A stretch of DNA of 64,000 nt from Bacteroidota bacterium (lineage in GTDB: Bacteria > Bacteroidota > Ignavibacteria > Tepidaquicellales > Tepidaquicellaceae). The stretch spans positions 1,917 through 65,916 of the forward strand of contig JAFDZO010000007.1 of assembly GCA_018266845.1 (NCBI GenBank), written 5' to 3'. Below are positions 17,824 to 26,794 of this stretch, piece after piece. The notes under the pieces are model-generated. The model did not search any database. It was given only the letters and a program-made list of their open reading frames with translations, and was not told where the DNA came from. Position 1 is the stretch's first letter; every line of letters begins with the position of its first letter. The translations under genes were made by a program, and so were the position numbers.

Positions 17824-20421
17824 TTAAAAAATATCCTCTGTTTTTCTGTTGCGGATTTTTTCGTAGGCGCGAAGCAGACTATCGGAAAGCTTCACTATAT
17901 CTATCGGTTTTAAGATAACATCATTCATTCCCACCTCAAAACACTTATTATATTCTTCTTCGAGCGCAGAAGCAGTAAGGGCAACTATATAGATGTTTCT
18001 ATTATTAAATTTATCATCAGGCAGCGCTCTAATTGCAAGTGTGGTTTCAAGTCCGTCCATTACAGGCATCTGAACGTCTGTAATAATTAAATCATATCTC
18101 TGCTCTTCAATTTTTTCCAGCACTTCTTTTCCATTGGAAACAATCTCAGCTTTGTACCCAAACCGTTCGAGAACTTTTGCAATAAGTTTTTGATTAATGA
18201 GATTATCCTCCGCTAAAAGAATTTTTAACGGATACTTTTCGCTAAATACTTTATCAATCTTGTGATAACCGTTCGCTTTATGTTCTGCCTCCTGATGCGT
18301 CTTTACATCAGTGGCTTTTGCTTTAATATTGAAATAGAATACCGAACCTTTGCCGACAATACTTTCTACCCAAATATTACCTTCCATCAGTTCGCAAAGG
18401 CGTTTGCAGATAACAAGACCAAGCCCCGTGCCGCCGAACTTTCTTGTGTTTGAAGAATCAACCTGACTAAACGGCTTGAACAGCTTATTAATTTTATCCG
18501 GTGGAATTCCGATGCCGGAATCAATAACGCAAAACTTTAACTGCCATTTCTTTTCATCAAACAAATACTCTGCATCCACTTTAATTATCACTTCTCCTTT
18601 ATTCGTAAACTTAACCGAATTGCCGACTAAGTTCATCAGTATCTGCCTTATGCGCACCTCGTCGCTTGAAACGATTTCAGGAGTATTTTTGCCGAAGACT
18701 CTTAGCAGCTTAATGCCTTTTTCAGTAGCCCTGATGCTTAAAGTGCTGATAACATCATCCACACATTTTATTAAATTAAACGGCTTATCTTCAAGCTCAA
18801 ACTTGCCGGACTCAATCTTGCTGAAATCAAGGATGTCATTAATAATGTTAAGAAGATTTGTTCCGCTGATGCGAATCGTCTTCATATAGTCTTCTTGTTC
18901 CTTTTCAAGCTTTGTGCCGAGCAGAAGTTCCGTGAATCCGATAATCGCATTCATAGGAGTACGGATTTCATGAGACATCATAGCAAGGAATTCACTCTTT
19001 GTTTTATTAGCTTTTTCGGCAGCTACTTTCGAGTCAATTAAATCTTTTTCCTGTTTTTTTCTGTTGGTAATATCCCTTATTATTCCGCTGATAGCAATAA
19101 TTTTCCCTTCATCATTTTTAATAAGTGAAGCTGTCATATAAATCGGGAAAAACGAGCCGTCTTTTTTCCGCTCAATTTTTTCTCCTGCCCATCCGCCGTC
19201 ATTTGTAAGCGCTTTAAAAATGCTCTCGGAAACGTCAGGCTCATCACCGTTTACAACCGAGATATGTTTTCCGATTAGCTCATCAATTCCGTACTGATAA
19301 AGATTCGATGCAGTTTCATTATAATATAAAATATGCCCGGAAATATCGCAGATAATAACAGCATCAAGCGAGTTTTTAATACAGTGAGAAAATAGCTTCA
19401 GGCTTTCCTGTGTTTCTTTTCTTACCTTTACCTCGTCTTCGATTTTTTTCTTCTGAATAAAAAATCCCTCAATAAGCTTTGCAATTTCACTGAATTCAGA
19501 GTGCTGAAGTTTTATCGGCTGAAGCTGTGAAACATCTTCCGTTATTAAACTTTTTGAAACAGCATTTAGAGGTCTTGTTACCCATCCGTAAAGTGAGAGC
19601 AGAAGAATAATAATTAGTATAATGGAAAATACTACGTAGAGGATAAAATAGAACGTGGAGGTTTTTAAAATTTCTTTTGCAACGGGAGAATCAATTGTTA
19701 TCTGAACTTTAGCAATTGGCTTATTTTCATAATCACGTATAATTTTGAAAACATTAATTATTCCGTTATCAAGTTTTTGAACCGTTTCAACTGTATCTCC
19801 GCCTGCAATTTCGACAAGGGAGGTTCTGTTTCCTGTAAGGTCAGTTAAGCCGTTCATATAGTCTCTATCCCAAAGTTTTCCCAGAAGAAAAAAACCTTGA
19901 ATGGGAGTGTTTCTCGCATTATCACCTGTAACGTGAACAGTCGCGGCTTTCACTTCCATAAGTCCTTTTGTTGTATTTACAAAAAAACTTGGTGTCTTTG
20001 AAAACCTGAAAACTTCTTTTATTTTTTCTTTAGCTAAAGGAAACTCTTTGTAAGGTCCGTCAATTGAACTGTTTGAATAGATTAAGTCGGTATTCAAATC
20101 ATAAACATAAGCGGCAGAATAGTTGTAGCTTTTGGCAAGAAGGAAATCAATGTTTTCTTTTGCAAATTCCCTGTCCCGTGTTTTTAGAAACTGCACCATC
20201 TCTGACCATATTGTCAAATCATAATTGGCAACTGTTTCCATCATTTTACTATTCAGTGAAACTACTTTATCATAATACTCTGCTCCCTCTTTAGTAATGT
20301 CTCCGTAAATTCTGTCAACCTTTTGCTTCTCAAGAATATTTAGCATAAATAATCCCGCTATAAAAAGCGCGACTACAACTGTCAATAATACAACAACTCT
20401 ATTTCTTATGCTGCCTGTCAT
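17824..20421 (-). CDS. Membrane-bound hybrid sensor histidine kinase/response regulator (CHASE4-like, PAS, HisKA, HATPase, REC)
   Basis: The 865-residue protein starts with a membrane segment (about 8-29). A periplasmic domain of about 225 residues follows, whose DLTIWSEMVQFLKTRDREF stretch resembles CHASE4. A second membrane segment (about 257-282) leads to a linker, a PAS domain with PAC end (IKNSLDAVIICDISG to GIIRDITNRKK), HisKA with MMSHEIRTPMNAIIG, an HATPase domain (DSGIGIPPD, GGTGLGLVICKRL) and a receiver domain (LLAEDNLINQKL, LIITDVQMPVMDG, with phospho-acceptor Asp in ITDVQMP). No Hpt domain or partner regulator is nearby, so output is probably a phosphorelay elsewhere. Confidence 0.93.
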   Translation of the reverse strand: MTGSIRNRVVVLLTVVVALFIAGLFMLNILEKQKVDRIYGDITKEGAEYYDKVVSLNSKMMETVANYDLTIWSEMVQFLKTRDREFAKENIDFLLAKSYNYSAAYVYDLNTDLIYSNSSIDGPYKEFPLAKEKIKEVFRFSKTPSFFVNTTKGLMEVKAATVHVTGDNARNTPIQGFFLLGKLWDRDYMNGLTDLTGNRTSLVEIAGGDTVETVQKLDNGIINVFKIIRDYENKPIAKVQITIDSPVAKEILKTSTFYFILYVVFSIILIIILLLSLYGWVTRPLNAVSKSLITEDVSQLQPIKLQHSEFSEIAKLIEGFFIQKKKIEDEVKVRKETQESLKLFSHCIKNSLDAVIICDISGHILYYNETASNLYQYGIDELIGKHISVVNGDEPDVSESIFKALTNDGGWAGEKIERKKDGSFFPIYMTASLIKNDEGKIIAISGIIRDITNRKKQEKDLIDSKVAAEKANKTKSEFLAMMSHEIRTPMNAIIGFTELLLGTKLEKEQEDYMKTIRISGTNLLNIINDILDFSKIESGKFELEDKPFNLIKCVDDVISTLSIRATEKGIKLLRVFGKNTPEIVSSDEVRIRQILMNLVGNSVKFTNKGEVIIKVDAEYLFDEKKWQLKFCVIDSGIGIPPDKINKLFKPFSQVDSSNTRKFGGTGLGLVICKRLCELMEGNIWVESIVGKGSVFYFNIKAKATDVKTHQEAEHKANGYHKIDKVFSEKYPLKILLAEDNLINQKLIAKVLERFGYKAEIVSNGKEVLEKIEEQRYDLIITDVQMPVMDGLETTLAIRALPDDKFNNRNIYIVALTASALEEEYNKCFEVGMNDVILKPIDIVKLSDSLLRAYEKIRNRKTEDIF

Positions 20422-20585
20422 TCTGATGTTTGTAAAATATGTTAAAAAATTATAAAATTAAAGAAAAAAAGTAGTCATACGACTATGTTTTTTACTGCAA
20501 AATAAGAAGTGAAATTTAAGATTTTGTAAAATTTTCTAAATTGAATATAAAACTTTAAAAGGGTAATTTTGATAAATTTTGATAA

Positions 20586-21269
20586 ATGAATATTAAGAAT
20601 TTATTTCTTGCATCGCTATTTATTTCATTTGCAGTTATTGCCGGATGCAACAAAAAAGAAGAGCCTCAGCAAACATTCATTCCCCCGCCGCAGGAAACTT
20701 CATCCGATAAAGAAAAAGAATTAAAAGAAAAAGAAGAATTTCTAAAGCTGAAAGAAGAAGAGCTAAAGAAACAGGGAATTCAGGACACATCTTCAAATAA
20801 AAAAGAAATAAAAAAAGATACGCTCGCCACTGTAAAAGATACTTCAAAAGTAAAAAAGGAAGTTAAGAAGGAAGAGCAGAAAAAAAAGTTTACTGAAAAA
20901 GAAAAAGAGCTGAATAAAAAATTCAGCGACCCTAAAGCAGCAGTAAAAGATTATCTAGAATATATTAAAAGAGGTGTATCTGAAGAAGGCAGCTTTGACG
21001 GAAATATGAAGAAAGCCAGCGAAGTATGGGAATCCGGTTCTGTTGATAAATTCAAAGCAAACTATAAGAACACTAAAAAATTTGTTCTTATGACTGACCC
21101 TGAAGTGGTATCTCAGAAAGGCTCAACCGCAGTAATAAAAGTAAAAGTTAAAAAAACCGACAAAGTAAAAGGCAAAGAAGTTGAATCGGATTTGACGGTA
21201 ACATACACGCTGACCGCAGACACAAACGGAAAGTGGAAAATAAAAAGCAACACAGTAAAGAAAAATTAA
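20586..21269 (+). CDS. Lipoprotein with charged coiled-coil segment
   Basis: The 227-residue product has a lipobox ending VIAGCNKKEE (Cys about 21). Residues about 45-115 are a Lys/Glu-rich, probably coiled-coil or disordered stretch. The C-terminal 115 residues (AVKDYLEYIKRGVSEEG, then LTVTYTLTADTNGKWKIKSNTV) resemble small NTF2-like/DUF4878-type lipoprotein domains. Two copies of TTTTGATAAA lie just before the start codon. It is 16 bases upstream of sucD and may be co-transcribed with it. Function is unknown. Confidence 0.7.
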   Translation: MNIKNLFLASLFISFAVIAGCNKKEEPQQTFIPPPQETSSDKEKELKEKEEFLKLKEEELKKQGIQDTSSNKKEIKKDTLATVKDTSKVKKEVKKEEQKKKFTEKEKELNKKFSDPKAAVKDYLEYIKRGVSEEGSFDGNMKKASEVWESGSVDKFKANYKNTKKFVLMTDPEVVSQKGSTAVIKVKVKKTDKVKGKEVESDLTVTYTLTADTNGKWKIKSNTVKKN

Positions 21270-21285
21270 ATTATTTAAAATATAA

Positions 21286-22350
21286 ATGAGCGTATTAGTT
21301 AACAAAAAAACAAAAGTAGTTGTTCAAGGAATAACCGGAGGCGAAGGAACTTTTCACTGTTCGCAAATGCTCCAATATGGCACAAACGTAGTTGCAGGTG
21401 TTACGCCGGGAAAAGGCGGCACCGAATATTCAGGAAAAGGCGAAGACATGTTCACACGCCCTGTCCCTGTATTTAATACAGTAAAAGACGCTGTAGATGC
21501 TACAGGCGCAGATGCTTCAGTAATTTTTGTACCTGCTCCTTTTGCAGCAGATGCAATCATTGAAGCGGCGGATGCGGGAATTCACGTAATAGTTTGTATC
21601 ACAGAAGGCATACCTACAAAAGACATGATTAGAGCTTATGATTTTGTTCAGAAAAAAAACAGCCAGGGAGGCAACGTAAGATTTATCGGACCGAACTGCC
21701 CGGGAATCATCACGCCCGATGAATGTAAAATAGGTATCATGCCGGGATTCATTCATAAAAAAGGAAGAGTCGGAGTTATTTCAAGAAGCGGTACTTTAAC
21801 ATACGAAGCAGTTGCGCAGACTACAGCGCTTGGATTAGGACAGTCAACCTGCATAGGTATCGGCGGCGACCCCGTTATTGGAACAAGATTCATTGATGCG
21901 ATGAAACTATTCAACGAAGACCCGAACACAGATGCAATTTTAATGATTGGTGAAATCGGAGGAAGCGCTGAAGAAGAAGCAGCATATTATGTAAAGAAAA
22001 ATGTGAAGAAGCCCGTCATCGGATTTATAGCGGGAAGAACTGCTCCTCCCGGAAGAAGAATGGGACATGCAGGCGCAATAATTGCCGGCGGAAAAGGAAC
22101 TGCGGAAGAAAAGCTTGCAGTTATGAGAAGCTGCGGAATCATTACGGTTGAATCACCTGCTGATTTAGGAATTACCGTTAAAAATGCTTTAGATAAAAAA
22201 GCAAAGAAAACTGCTCCAAAAAAAACAGTTAAAAAATCTGCCAAGCCTGCGCCTAAAAAAGCAGAGGCAAAAAAACCTGTAAAGAAAGCAGCAGTAAAAA
22301 AATCTGTAAAGAAAGCGCCGGCGAAGAAAAAAACTACAGCAAAGAAATAA
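21286..22350 (+). CDS. sucD: Succinate-CoA ligase alpha subunit with a histone-H1-like C-terminal tail
   Basis: Residues 1 to about 300 are a Suc[29 protein letters not shown], the CoA-binding region, [11 protein letters not shown], and the active-site phosphohistidine segment [21 protein letters not shown] small insert follows GKGGTEYS compared with the usual GGTHLGLPVF. The enzyme forms succinyl-CoA plus phosphate and NDP from succinate, CoA and NTP, with a beta subunit not present in this window. The family normally ends at about 290 residues. Here 50-odd residues of Lys, Ala, Pro and Thr repeats ([19 protein letters not shown] type) follow in frame, like histone H1 or bacterial HctA-type tails. 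Confidence 0.9.
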   Translation: MSVLVNKKTKVVVQGITGGEGTFHCSQMLQYGTNVVAGVTPGKGGTEYSGKGEDMFTRPVPVFNTVKDAVDATGADASVIFVPAPFAADAIIEAADAGIHVIVCITEGIPTKDMIRAYDFVQKKNSQGGNVRFIGPNCPGIITPDECKIGIMPGFIHKKGRVGVISRSGTLTYEAVAQTTALGLGQSTCIGIGGDPVIGTRFIDAMKLFNEDPNTDAILMIGEIGGSAEEEAAYYVKKNVKKPVIGFIAGRTAPPGRRMGHAGAIIAGGKGTAEEKLAVMRSCGIITVESPADLGITVKNALDKKAKKTAPKKTVKKSAKPAPKKAEAKKPVKKAAVKKSVKKAPAKKKTTAKK

Positions 22351-22372
22351 ATTTAATACAAAACACAAAAAG

Positions 22373-22426
22373 CTCTAACTTGCACAAAATTTGATTTATG
22401 GGCTTTTGTGATTTTATGCTTTAGAG
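22373..22426 (+). terminator. Long imperfect hairpin after sucD
   Basis: CTCTAA (22373-22378) pairs with TTAGAG (22421-22426) and CACAAAA (22383-22389) with TTTTGTG (22404-22410), giving a two-part stem followed by TTTAAAATTT. It is a plausible terminator or attenuator between sucD and folB. Confidence 0.5.
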
Positions 22427-22447
22427 TTTAAAATTTAGGAAACACAA

Positions 22448-22813
22448 GTGACGACAATAAAAATAAATAATGCAAAGTTTTACGCTTATCACGGAGTTTT
22501 GGACTATGAGAAACAGTATGGAAATCTCTTTGAAGCGGATATTGAAATGCACTGCGATTTATCGGGATTAAAAGACTCCGATGATTTAGGAAAAACCGTT
22601 GATTATCTCGCCGTATATAACAAAGTAAAAAAGATTTTTCATGACGAAAAATTCCATTTAATCGAAAGCGTCAATCAAAAAATCTGCGACATGGTTCTTG
22701 ATGAATTTGAACTTGTTAAGAAAGTAATTGTAAGCATCAGGAAACCAAATGCGCCGCTTGGAATAATTGATTCAGTTGAAATCAAAAACGAGAAATTAAA
22801 ACTAAATGATTAA
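22448..22813 (+). CDS. folB: Dihydroneopterin aldolase
   Basis: The 121-residue protein starts at GTG. The FolB signature KFYAYHGVLDYEKQYGNLFEADIEM (the YHGV segment with its catalytic Tyr and the following Glu) is clear, with the pterin-binding Glu in HLIESVNQKICDMV and the final KPNAPLG segment. FolB cleaves 7,8-dihydroneopterin to 6-hydroxymethyl-dihydropterin and glycolaldehyde in folate synthesis. The next gene, folK, uses its product and overlaps its 3' end by 8 bases, so the two are translationally coupled. Confidence 0.93.
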   Translation: MTTIKINNAKFYAYHGVLDYEKQYGNLFEADIEMHCDLSGLKDSDDLGKTVDYLAVYNKVKKIFHDEKFHLIESVNQKICDMVLDEFELVKKVIVSIRKPNAPLGIIDSVEIKNEKLKLND

Positions 22814-23300
22814 AGTTTTTCTCGGTTTGGGTTCAAATATCGGCGACCGAAAAAAGTACCTCCATGAAGCAGTTGAGGAAATAAAAAAAATCCGCTCCAC
22901 GGAGATGCAAAAAATTTCCTCTATATATGAAACCGAGCCATGGGGATTTTCAGAGCAGGACGAATATCTTAATGCAGTAGTTGAAATTAAAACAGAAGTC
23001 AATTTCTCCGGGCTTTTAAAAGAGATTAAAGAGATAGAAAAAAGATTAGGGCGCGACAAAACCGATAAATGGAAATCAAGAAAAATTGATATAGATATTT
23101 TGTTTTACGGAGATACCATTCACGCTGAAGAGAATCTCCAAATTCCTCATAAACATATCGAAGACAGAAATTTCGTATTGGTACCGTTAAATGAGATTGA
23201 ACCGGATTTTATACATCCGGTTTTAAGCAAAAAAATTTCTGAAATTTTAAAAAACTCGAAAGATAAATTGAAAGCAAGGTTCCATTCTGAATTTGAGTAA
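22806..23300 (+). CDS. folK: 2-amino-4-hydroxy-6-hydroxymethyldihydropteridine pyrophosphokinase
   Basis: The 164-residue length is normal for HPPK. Motifs are FLGLGSNIGDR (N-terminal), SSIYETEPWGF, LNAVVEIKT, and the metal and substrate site KWKSRKIDIDILFYGD with paired Asp residues, then IPHKHIEDRNFVLVPL. HPPK transfers pyrophosphate from ATP to 6-hydroxymethyl-dihydropterin, the step after FolB. It overlaps both folB (8 bases) and the deoxynucleoside kinase gene (8 bases), so the operon is tightly packed. folP is not in the window. Confidence 0.95.
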   Translation: MIKVFLGLGSNIGDRKKYLHEAVEEIKKIRSTEMQKISSIYETEPWGFSEQDEYLNAVVEIKTEVNFSGLLKEIKEIEKRLGRDKTDKWKSRKIDIDILFYGDTIHAEENLQIPHKHIEDRNFVLVPLNEIEPDFIHPVLSKKISEILKNSKDKLKARFHSEFE

Positions 23301-23946
23301 GGTTAGATACATAGCAATCGAAGGTGTAATAGGCGCAGGAAAAACCACGCTTTCAAAAAGACTAAGTGAATCGCTCAATGCCCAGCTTGTGCTGGAAGAT
23401 TTTGACGAGAATCCTTTTCTTGAAAGATTTTACGATAATCCTAAAGCATACGCTTTCCATACACAGATTTATTTTTTATTGAGCAGATTTAAACAGCTTC
23501 AGCAGTTGAAACAGCCCGAGCTTTTTCACGAGTACATAGTAGCGGACTACATCTTTGAAAAAGATAAAATTTTTGCTTACTTAAACCTGCATGATGACGA
23601 ACTCAAGCTATACGAAACTATTACATCTAACATAGAAAAATCCGTGGTAACACCTGACCTTATTGTATATTTACAATCCACTACTGACAGACTGATGAAC
23701 AACATAATGTACAGAAACAGAAGCTACGAGCAGAACATGTCGCGTGAATATATTAATGACCTTAATGAAGCATACAATTATTTTTTCTTCAGATACAGAG
23801 GAAGCAAAGTGATGATAGTAGATACTAACGAAGTAGATTTTTTAAACAACGAGCAGGATTACCAGAATCTATTAAGCGAAATCCTGAAATCAGACCACCC
23901 TTCTCTTTCTTATTTCAACCCTGCTTCAAAGAGGATTGCCAAATGA
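23293..23946 (+). CDS. Deoxynucleoside kinase (dGK/dAK-type)
   Basis: The 217-residue protein starts at TTG within folK's end. The P-loop is IEGVIGAGKTTLSKRL (about 8-23). Other signatures are LEDFDENPFLERFY, the substrate-site EYIVADYIFEKDKIFA, the LIYL-type strand VTPDLIVYLQST and the Arg-rich lid YRNRSYEQNMS. It phosphorylates deoxynucleosides for salvage in the cytoplasm. The dGK/dAK-type subgroup is inferred from resemblance to Bacillus and Bacteroidota enzymes. It overlaps the next small gene by 4 bases. Confidence 0.9.
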   Translation: MSKVRYIAIEGVIGAGKTTLSKRLSESLNAQLVLEDFDENPFLERFYDNPKAYAFHTQIYFLLSRFKQLQQLKQPELFHEYIVADYIFEKDKIFAYLNLHDDELKLYETITSNIEKSVVTPDLIVYLQSTTDRLMNNIMYRNRSYEQNMSREYINDLNEAYNYFFFRYRGSKVMIVDTNEVDFLNNEQDYQNLLSEILKSDHPSLSYFNPASKRIAK

Positions 23947-24131
23947 TTAGATACTTTGCCATAATAATTATAACAGTTTTTGTTTACTATACGATTAAAT
24001 TTATTGGCAGAGTTTTTTTAAACAGTATGACAAAAAAGACTTCTCAGCCGCCTGACTATTCCGCTGCGAAACCGAAACACAACCTTGATAAATCAAAGGC
24101 AATAGACGCTCAGTTTGAAGAATTAAAATAA
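23943..24131 (+). CDS. Small membrane-anchored hypothetical protein
   Basis: The 62-residue product has one N-terminal membrane segment (IRYFAIIIITVFVYYTIKFI) and a short polar, Pro/Lys-rich cytoplasmic tail ending AIDAQFEELK. The start overlaps the kinase stop (ATGA) and the next gene follows after 5 bases, so it is clearly an operon member. I do not recognise the family. Size and layout resemble the small DUF4834-like proteins of Bacteroidota. Confidence 0.7.
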   Translation: MIRYFAIIIITVFVYYTIKFIGRVFLNSMTKKTSQPPDYSAAKPKHNLDKSKAIDAQFEELK

Positions 24132-24136
24132 CTGAA

Positions 24137-25237
24137 TTGGCGCTAAAACTACTAAAATCAATTTCAAAAAAACGGAACATCAGCGCTGGAAAAATTTCCC
24201 CTGATAAAATCAAAAACATTTTGATTGTCCGCCAGCACAACCAGCTTGGCGATATGTTATGTTCCCTTCCTTTATTTGCCGCTGTTCGGAAAAAATTTAG
24301 CAATGCTGAAATTACACTTGTCGCTTCGCCTGATAATTTTGAGATATTGAATTCCCCTTCCAATAAGTATATTGACCACATCATACTTTACAAGAAAGAT
24401 TCTCCGAAAAGTTTATTGAGCTTTTACAATAAATTAAAGAAAAGAAAATACGATATTGGTATTGTGCCTTCAACGGTTTCATTTTCCAAAACATCTCATT
24501 TGATTAATCATCTTTCAGGAGCAAAAATCAGAGTCGGAGTTTCAAAAACTTTGACAAAAGACGGGCATATGATTAACGAAAGCGATTTTTTACTTGATAT
24601 AAAAAAAGAATTCAGCTGGGATAAGGAGAAAATTCATCAATGGCAAAGAAACCTCTCCATAGGAGAGGAGATAGGATGCCGGCTTTCGCAGGAAGAAATT
24701 CAAAATGTCTCACTGAATTTAAGCAGGAGCGAAATTTCTTTTGCTGAAAAATTTTATTCTTCATATTTTTCAAATGACGATAATATCTTTATCGGGCTGC
24801 ACATAGGAGCCGGCAAACCTCCCAACAGATGGAGCGCAAAAAATTTTGTTGAACTGGCAAAAAAGCTGACTGAAAATAAGAAAGTAAAATTATTGGTTAG
24901 CATAGGTCCTATGGATTATGAAGCTGCAGATGATTTCAAAAGGCAGGCTGCAGCGCAGAAATTAAAAATGGTTTTTATAGAAAATGAGAAAATACGAAAT
25001 CTTGCTGCAATTCTTTCCAAGCTTGATTTATACATAACAAATGATACCGGAACCATGCATGTCGCAGGATTTGTGAAAACAAAATTGATTTCTCTTTTTG
25101 GACCTACACCCGGATGGGAGTGGGCGCCGAGATTTGCGAATCAGCACTATCTGCAATCCGCTTCCGGTGATATAAATGAAATTTCCCCCGTAGAAGTATT
25201 TAAAGAATCACAAAAAGTTTTAAAATTAATATTTTAA
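24137..25237 (+). CDS. Glycosyltransferase family 9 (ADP-heptose:LPS heptosyltransferase-like)
   Basis: The 366-residue protein starts at TTG. The N-terminal ILIVRQHNQLGDMLCSLPLFAAVRKKF is the GT9 hallmark, with Asp in LGDM as the catalytic residue. The C-terminal half has FIGLHIGAGKPPNRWSAKNFVELAKKL and YITNDTGTMHVAG with LFGPTPG, which form the nucleotide-sugar site. GT9 enzymes add heptose (or another sugar) to the lipopolysaccharide inner core at the inner membrane. The exact sugar is not certain. It is in the fol/kinase/ppx operon, with 3 bases before the next start. Confidence 0.9.
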   Translation: MALKLLKSISKKRNISAGKISPDKIKNILIVRQHNQLGDMLCSLPLFAAVRKKFSNAEITLVASPDNFEILNSPSNKYIDHIILYKKDSPKSLLSFYNKLKKRKYDIGIVPSTVSFSKTSHLINHLSGAKIRVGVSKTLTKDGHMINESDFLLDIKKEFSWDKEKIHQWQRNLSIGEEIGCRLSQEEIQNVSLNLSRSEISFAEKFYSSYFSNDDNIFIGLHIGAGKPPNRWSAKNFVELAKKLTENKKVKLLVSIGPMDYEAADDFKRQAAAQKLKMVFIENEKIRNLAAILSKLDLYITNDTGTMHVAGFVKTKLISLFGPTPGWEWAPRFANQHYLQSASGDINEISPVEVFKESQKVLKLIF

Positions 25238-25240
25238 GAA

Positions 25241-26794
25241 TTGGAAATCTTAGGCGCAATTGATATAGGAACAAACTCGTTTCATTTAGTAGTCGCTAAA
25301 ATTAACAGCAACAAAACCTTCACCGTCCTTACAAAGGATAAGGAAGTTGTAAGGCTTGGCAACGCTTCAAATGATATGAAATATATTTCGGAAGAAGCAA
25401 TGCTAAGAGGAATTTCTGTTCTTAAAAGATTCAAGCTTGTATGCCAGTCATTTGAAGCACAAAAAATAAGAGCTGTTGCAACAAGCGCAACCCGTGAAGC
25501 GCTGAACAGAGATGAGTTTATTCATAGGGTAAAAAATGAAACAGGTATAGAAATTGAGGTGATTTCAGGAACCGAAGAAGCGCGGTTAATATATTTAGGC
25601 GCGCTGCAGGCATTGCCGATTTATAATGATAAAGTTCTTTTAATAGATATTGGAGGCGGAAGCACAGAGTTTTTAATAGGAAAAAGGGGAAATATAAAAT
25701 ACGCTAACAGCATAAAGCTTGGCGCTGTAAGAATGACGCAAAAATTTTTTACAGATGACAAAATTAAAAAAAGCGCTGTCGAAGAAGCACGGCTTTTTGT
25801 AAAAGGAGTCATCACGCAGGTTTCAAGGGAGATAAAGAATGAAGAGGTTGACTTAGTAGTCGGAACATCCGGCACGATAACCAATATCGGTTTCATTATC
25901 AGGGCTGACGATAAATTTGAATTTGAAGACAGCATAAATATGAACAGGTACACTTACGATAAAGCAGGGTTAGAATCGGCAGTAAAAAAAATTTTAAAAG
26001 CTGAAACACACAGCGACAGGCTGAAAATTCCCGGTATTGACCCGAAACGTTCTGACATTATTACTGCCGGCGCGGTAATATTGGAGCAAATTTTTGAAGA
26101 GCTTAAAGTGAAGAAACTTACAATTTCAAATTACGCTCTCCGCGAAGGAATAATTTTCGATACAATATCAAATTACGCAGGTGAAGATGTATCGGTACAT
26201 TTATCAAATGTGAGGTATAAAAGTGTCATAAGTCTTGGAGAAAAAATGAACTATGACGGAAAACATGCCGAGCAGACAAGAAGCATTGCCGTTAAGATTT
26301 TTGATTTTCTCAGCGGAAGATATTCACTAAGTGAAAATGACGAGGAATGTCTCGAGGCTGCATGCCTGCTGCATGATATAGGCTATTTCATTTCTCACTC
26401 TCAGCACCACAAACATTCTTATTATATAATAAGAAATTCAGAATTGCTCGGCTTCAACGAAAATGAAATTGAATTGATAGCAAATATTTCCCGCTACCAC
26501 AGGAAATCGCACCCGAAAATAAAACATGAAAACTTTAACAAACTGGATATTGAAACTCAGGATAAAATAAGGAAACTTTCGGGAATATTACGAATAGCGG
26601 ACACATTGGATAGAAGCCACAAATCACTTGTGAACTCGCTTTCATTGCGAATTGAGGAGAATACCTTAGTTATTACAGTCGGGACTAAAAATAATCAGGA
26701 ACCTGTTCTCGAAATATGGGGCGTAAACCTGCGTAAAGAATTATTTGAAACTTCGTTTGGATTGAACGTGAAAGTCCAATTTGAAAAAAATTAA
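25241..26794 (+). CDS. Ppx/GppA-family exopolyphosphatase with C-terminal HD domain
   Basis: The 517-residue protein starts at TTG. The ASKHA motifs are GAIDIGTNSFHLVVA, VATSATREALNRDEF, SGTEEARLIY, LLIDIGGGSTEFL and VVGTSGTITN. The C-terminal part (about 325-500) has an HD-type segment, AACLLHDIGYFISHSQHHKHSYY, with ISRYHRK later. This two-part layout is that of Ppx/GppA enzymes, which hydrolyse polyphosphate and/or pppGpp. The gene ends the plus-strand operon and overlaps the stop of the convergent proteasome-like gene by 4 bases. Confidence 0.92.
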   Translation: MEILGAIDIGTNSFHLVVAKINSNKTFTVLTKDKEVVRLGNASNDMKYISEEAMLRGISVLKRFKLVCQSFEAQKIRAVATSATREALNRDEFIHRVKNETGIEIEVISGTEEARLIYLGALQALPIYNDKVLLIDIGGGSTEFLIGKRGNIKYANSIKLGAVRMTQKFFTDDKIKKSAVEEARLFVKGVITQVSREIKNEEVDLVVGTSGTITNIGFIIRADDKFEFEDSINMNRYTYDKAGLESAVKKILKAETHSDRLKIPGIDPKRSDIITAGAVILEQIFEELKVKKLTISNYALREGIIFDTISNYAGEDVSVHLSNVRYKSVISLGEKMNYDGKHAEQTRSIAVKIFDFLSGRYSLSENDEECLEAACLLHDIGYFISHSQHHKHSYYIIRNSELLGFNENEIELIANISRYHRKSHPKIKHENFNKLDIETQDKIRKLSGILRIADTLDRSHKSLVNSLSLRIEENTLVITVGTKNNQEPVLEIWGVNLRKELFETSFGLNVKVQFEKN

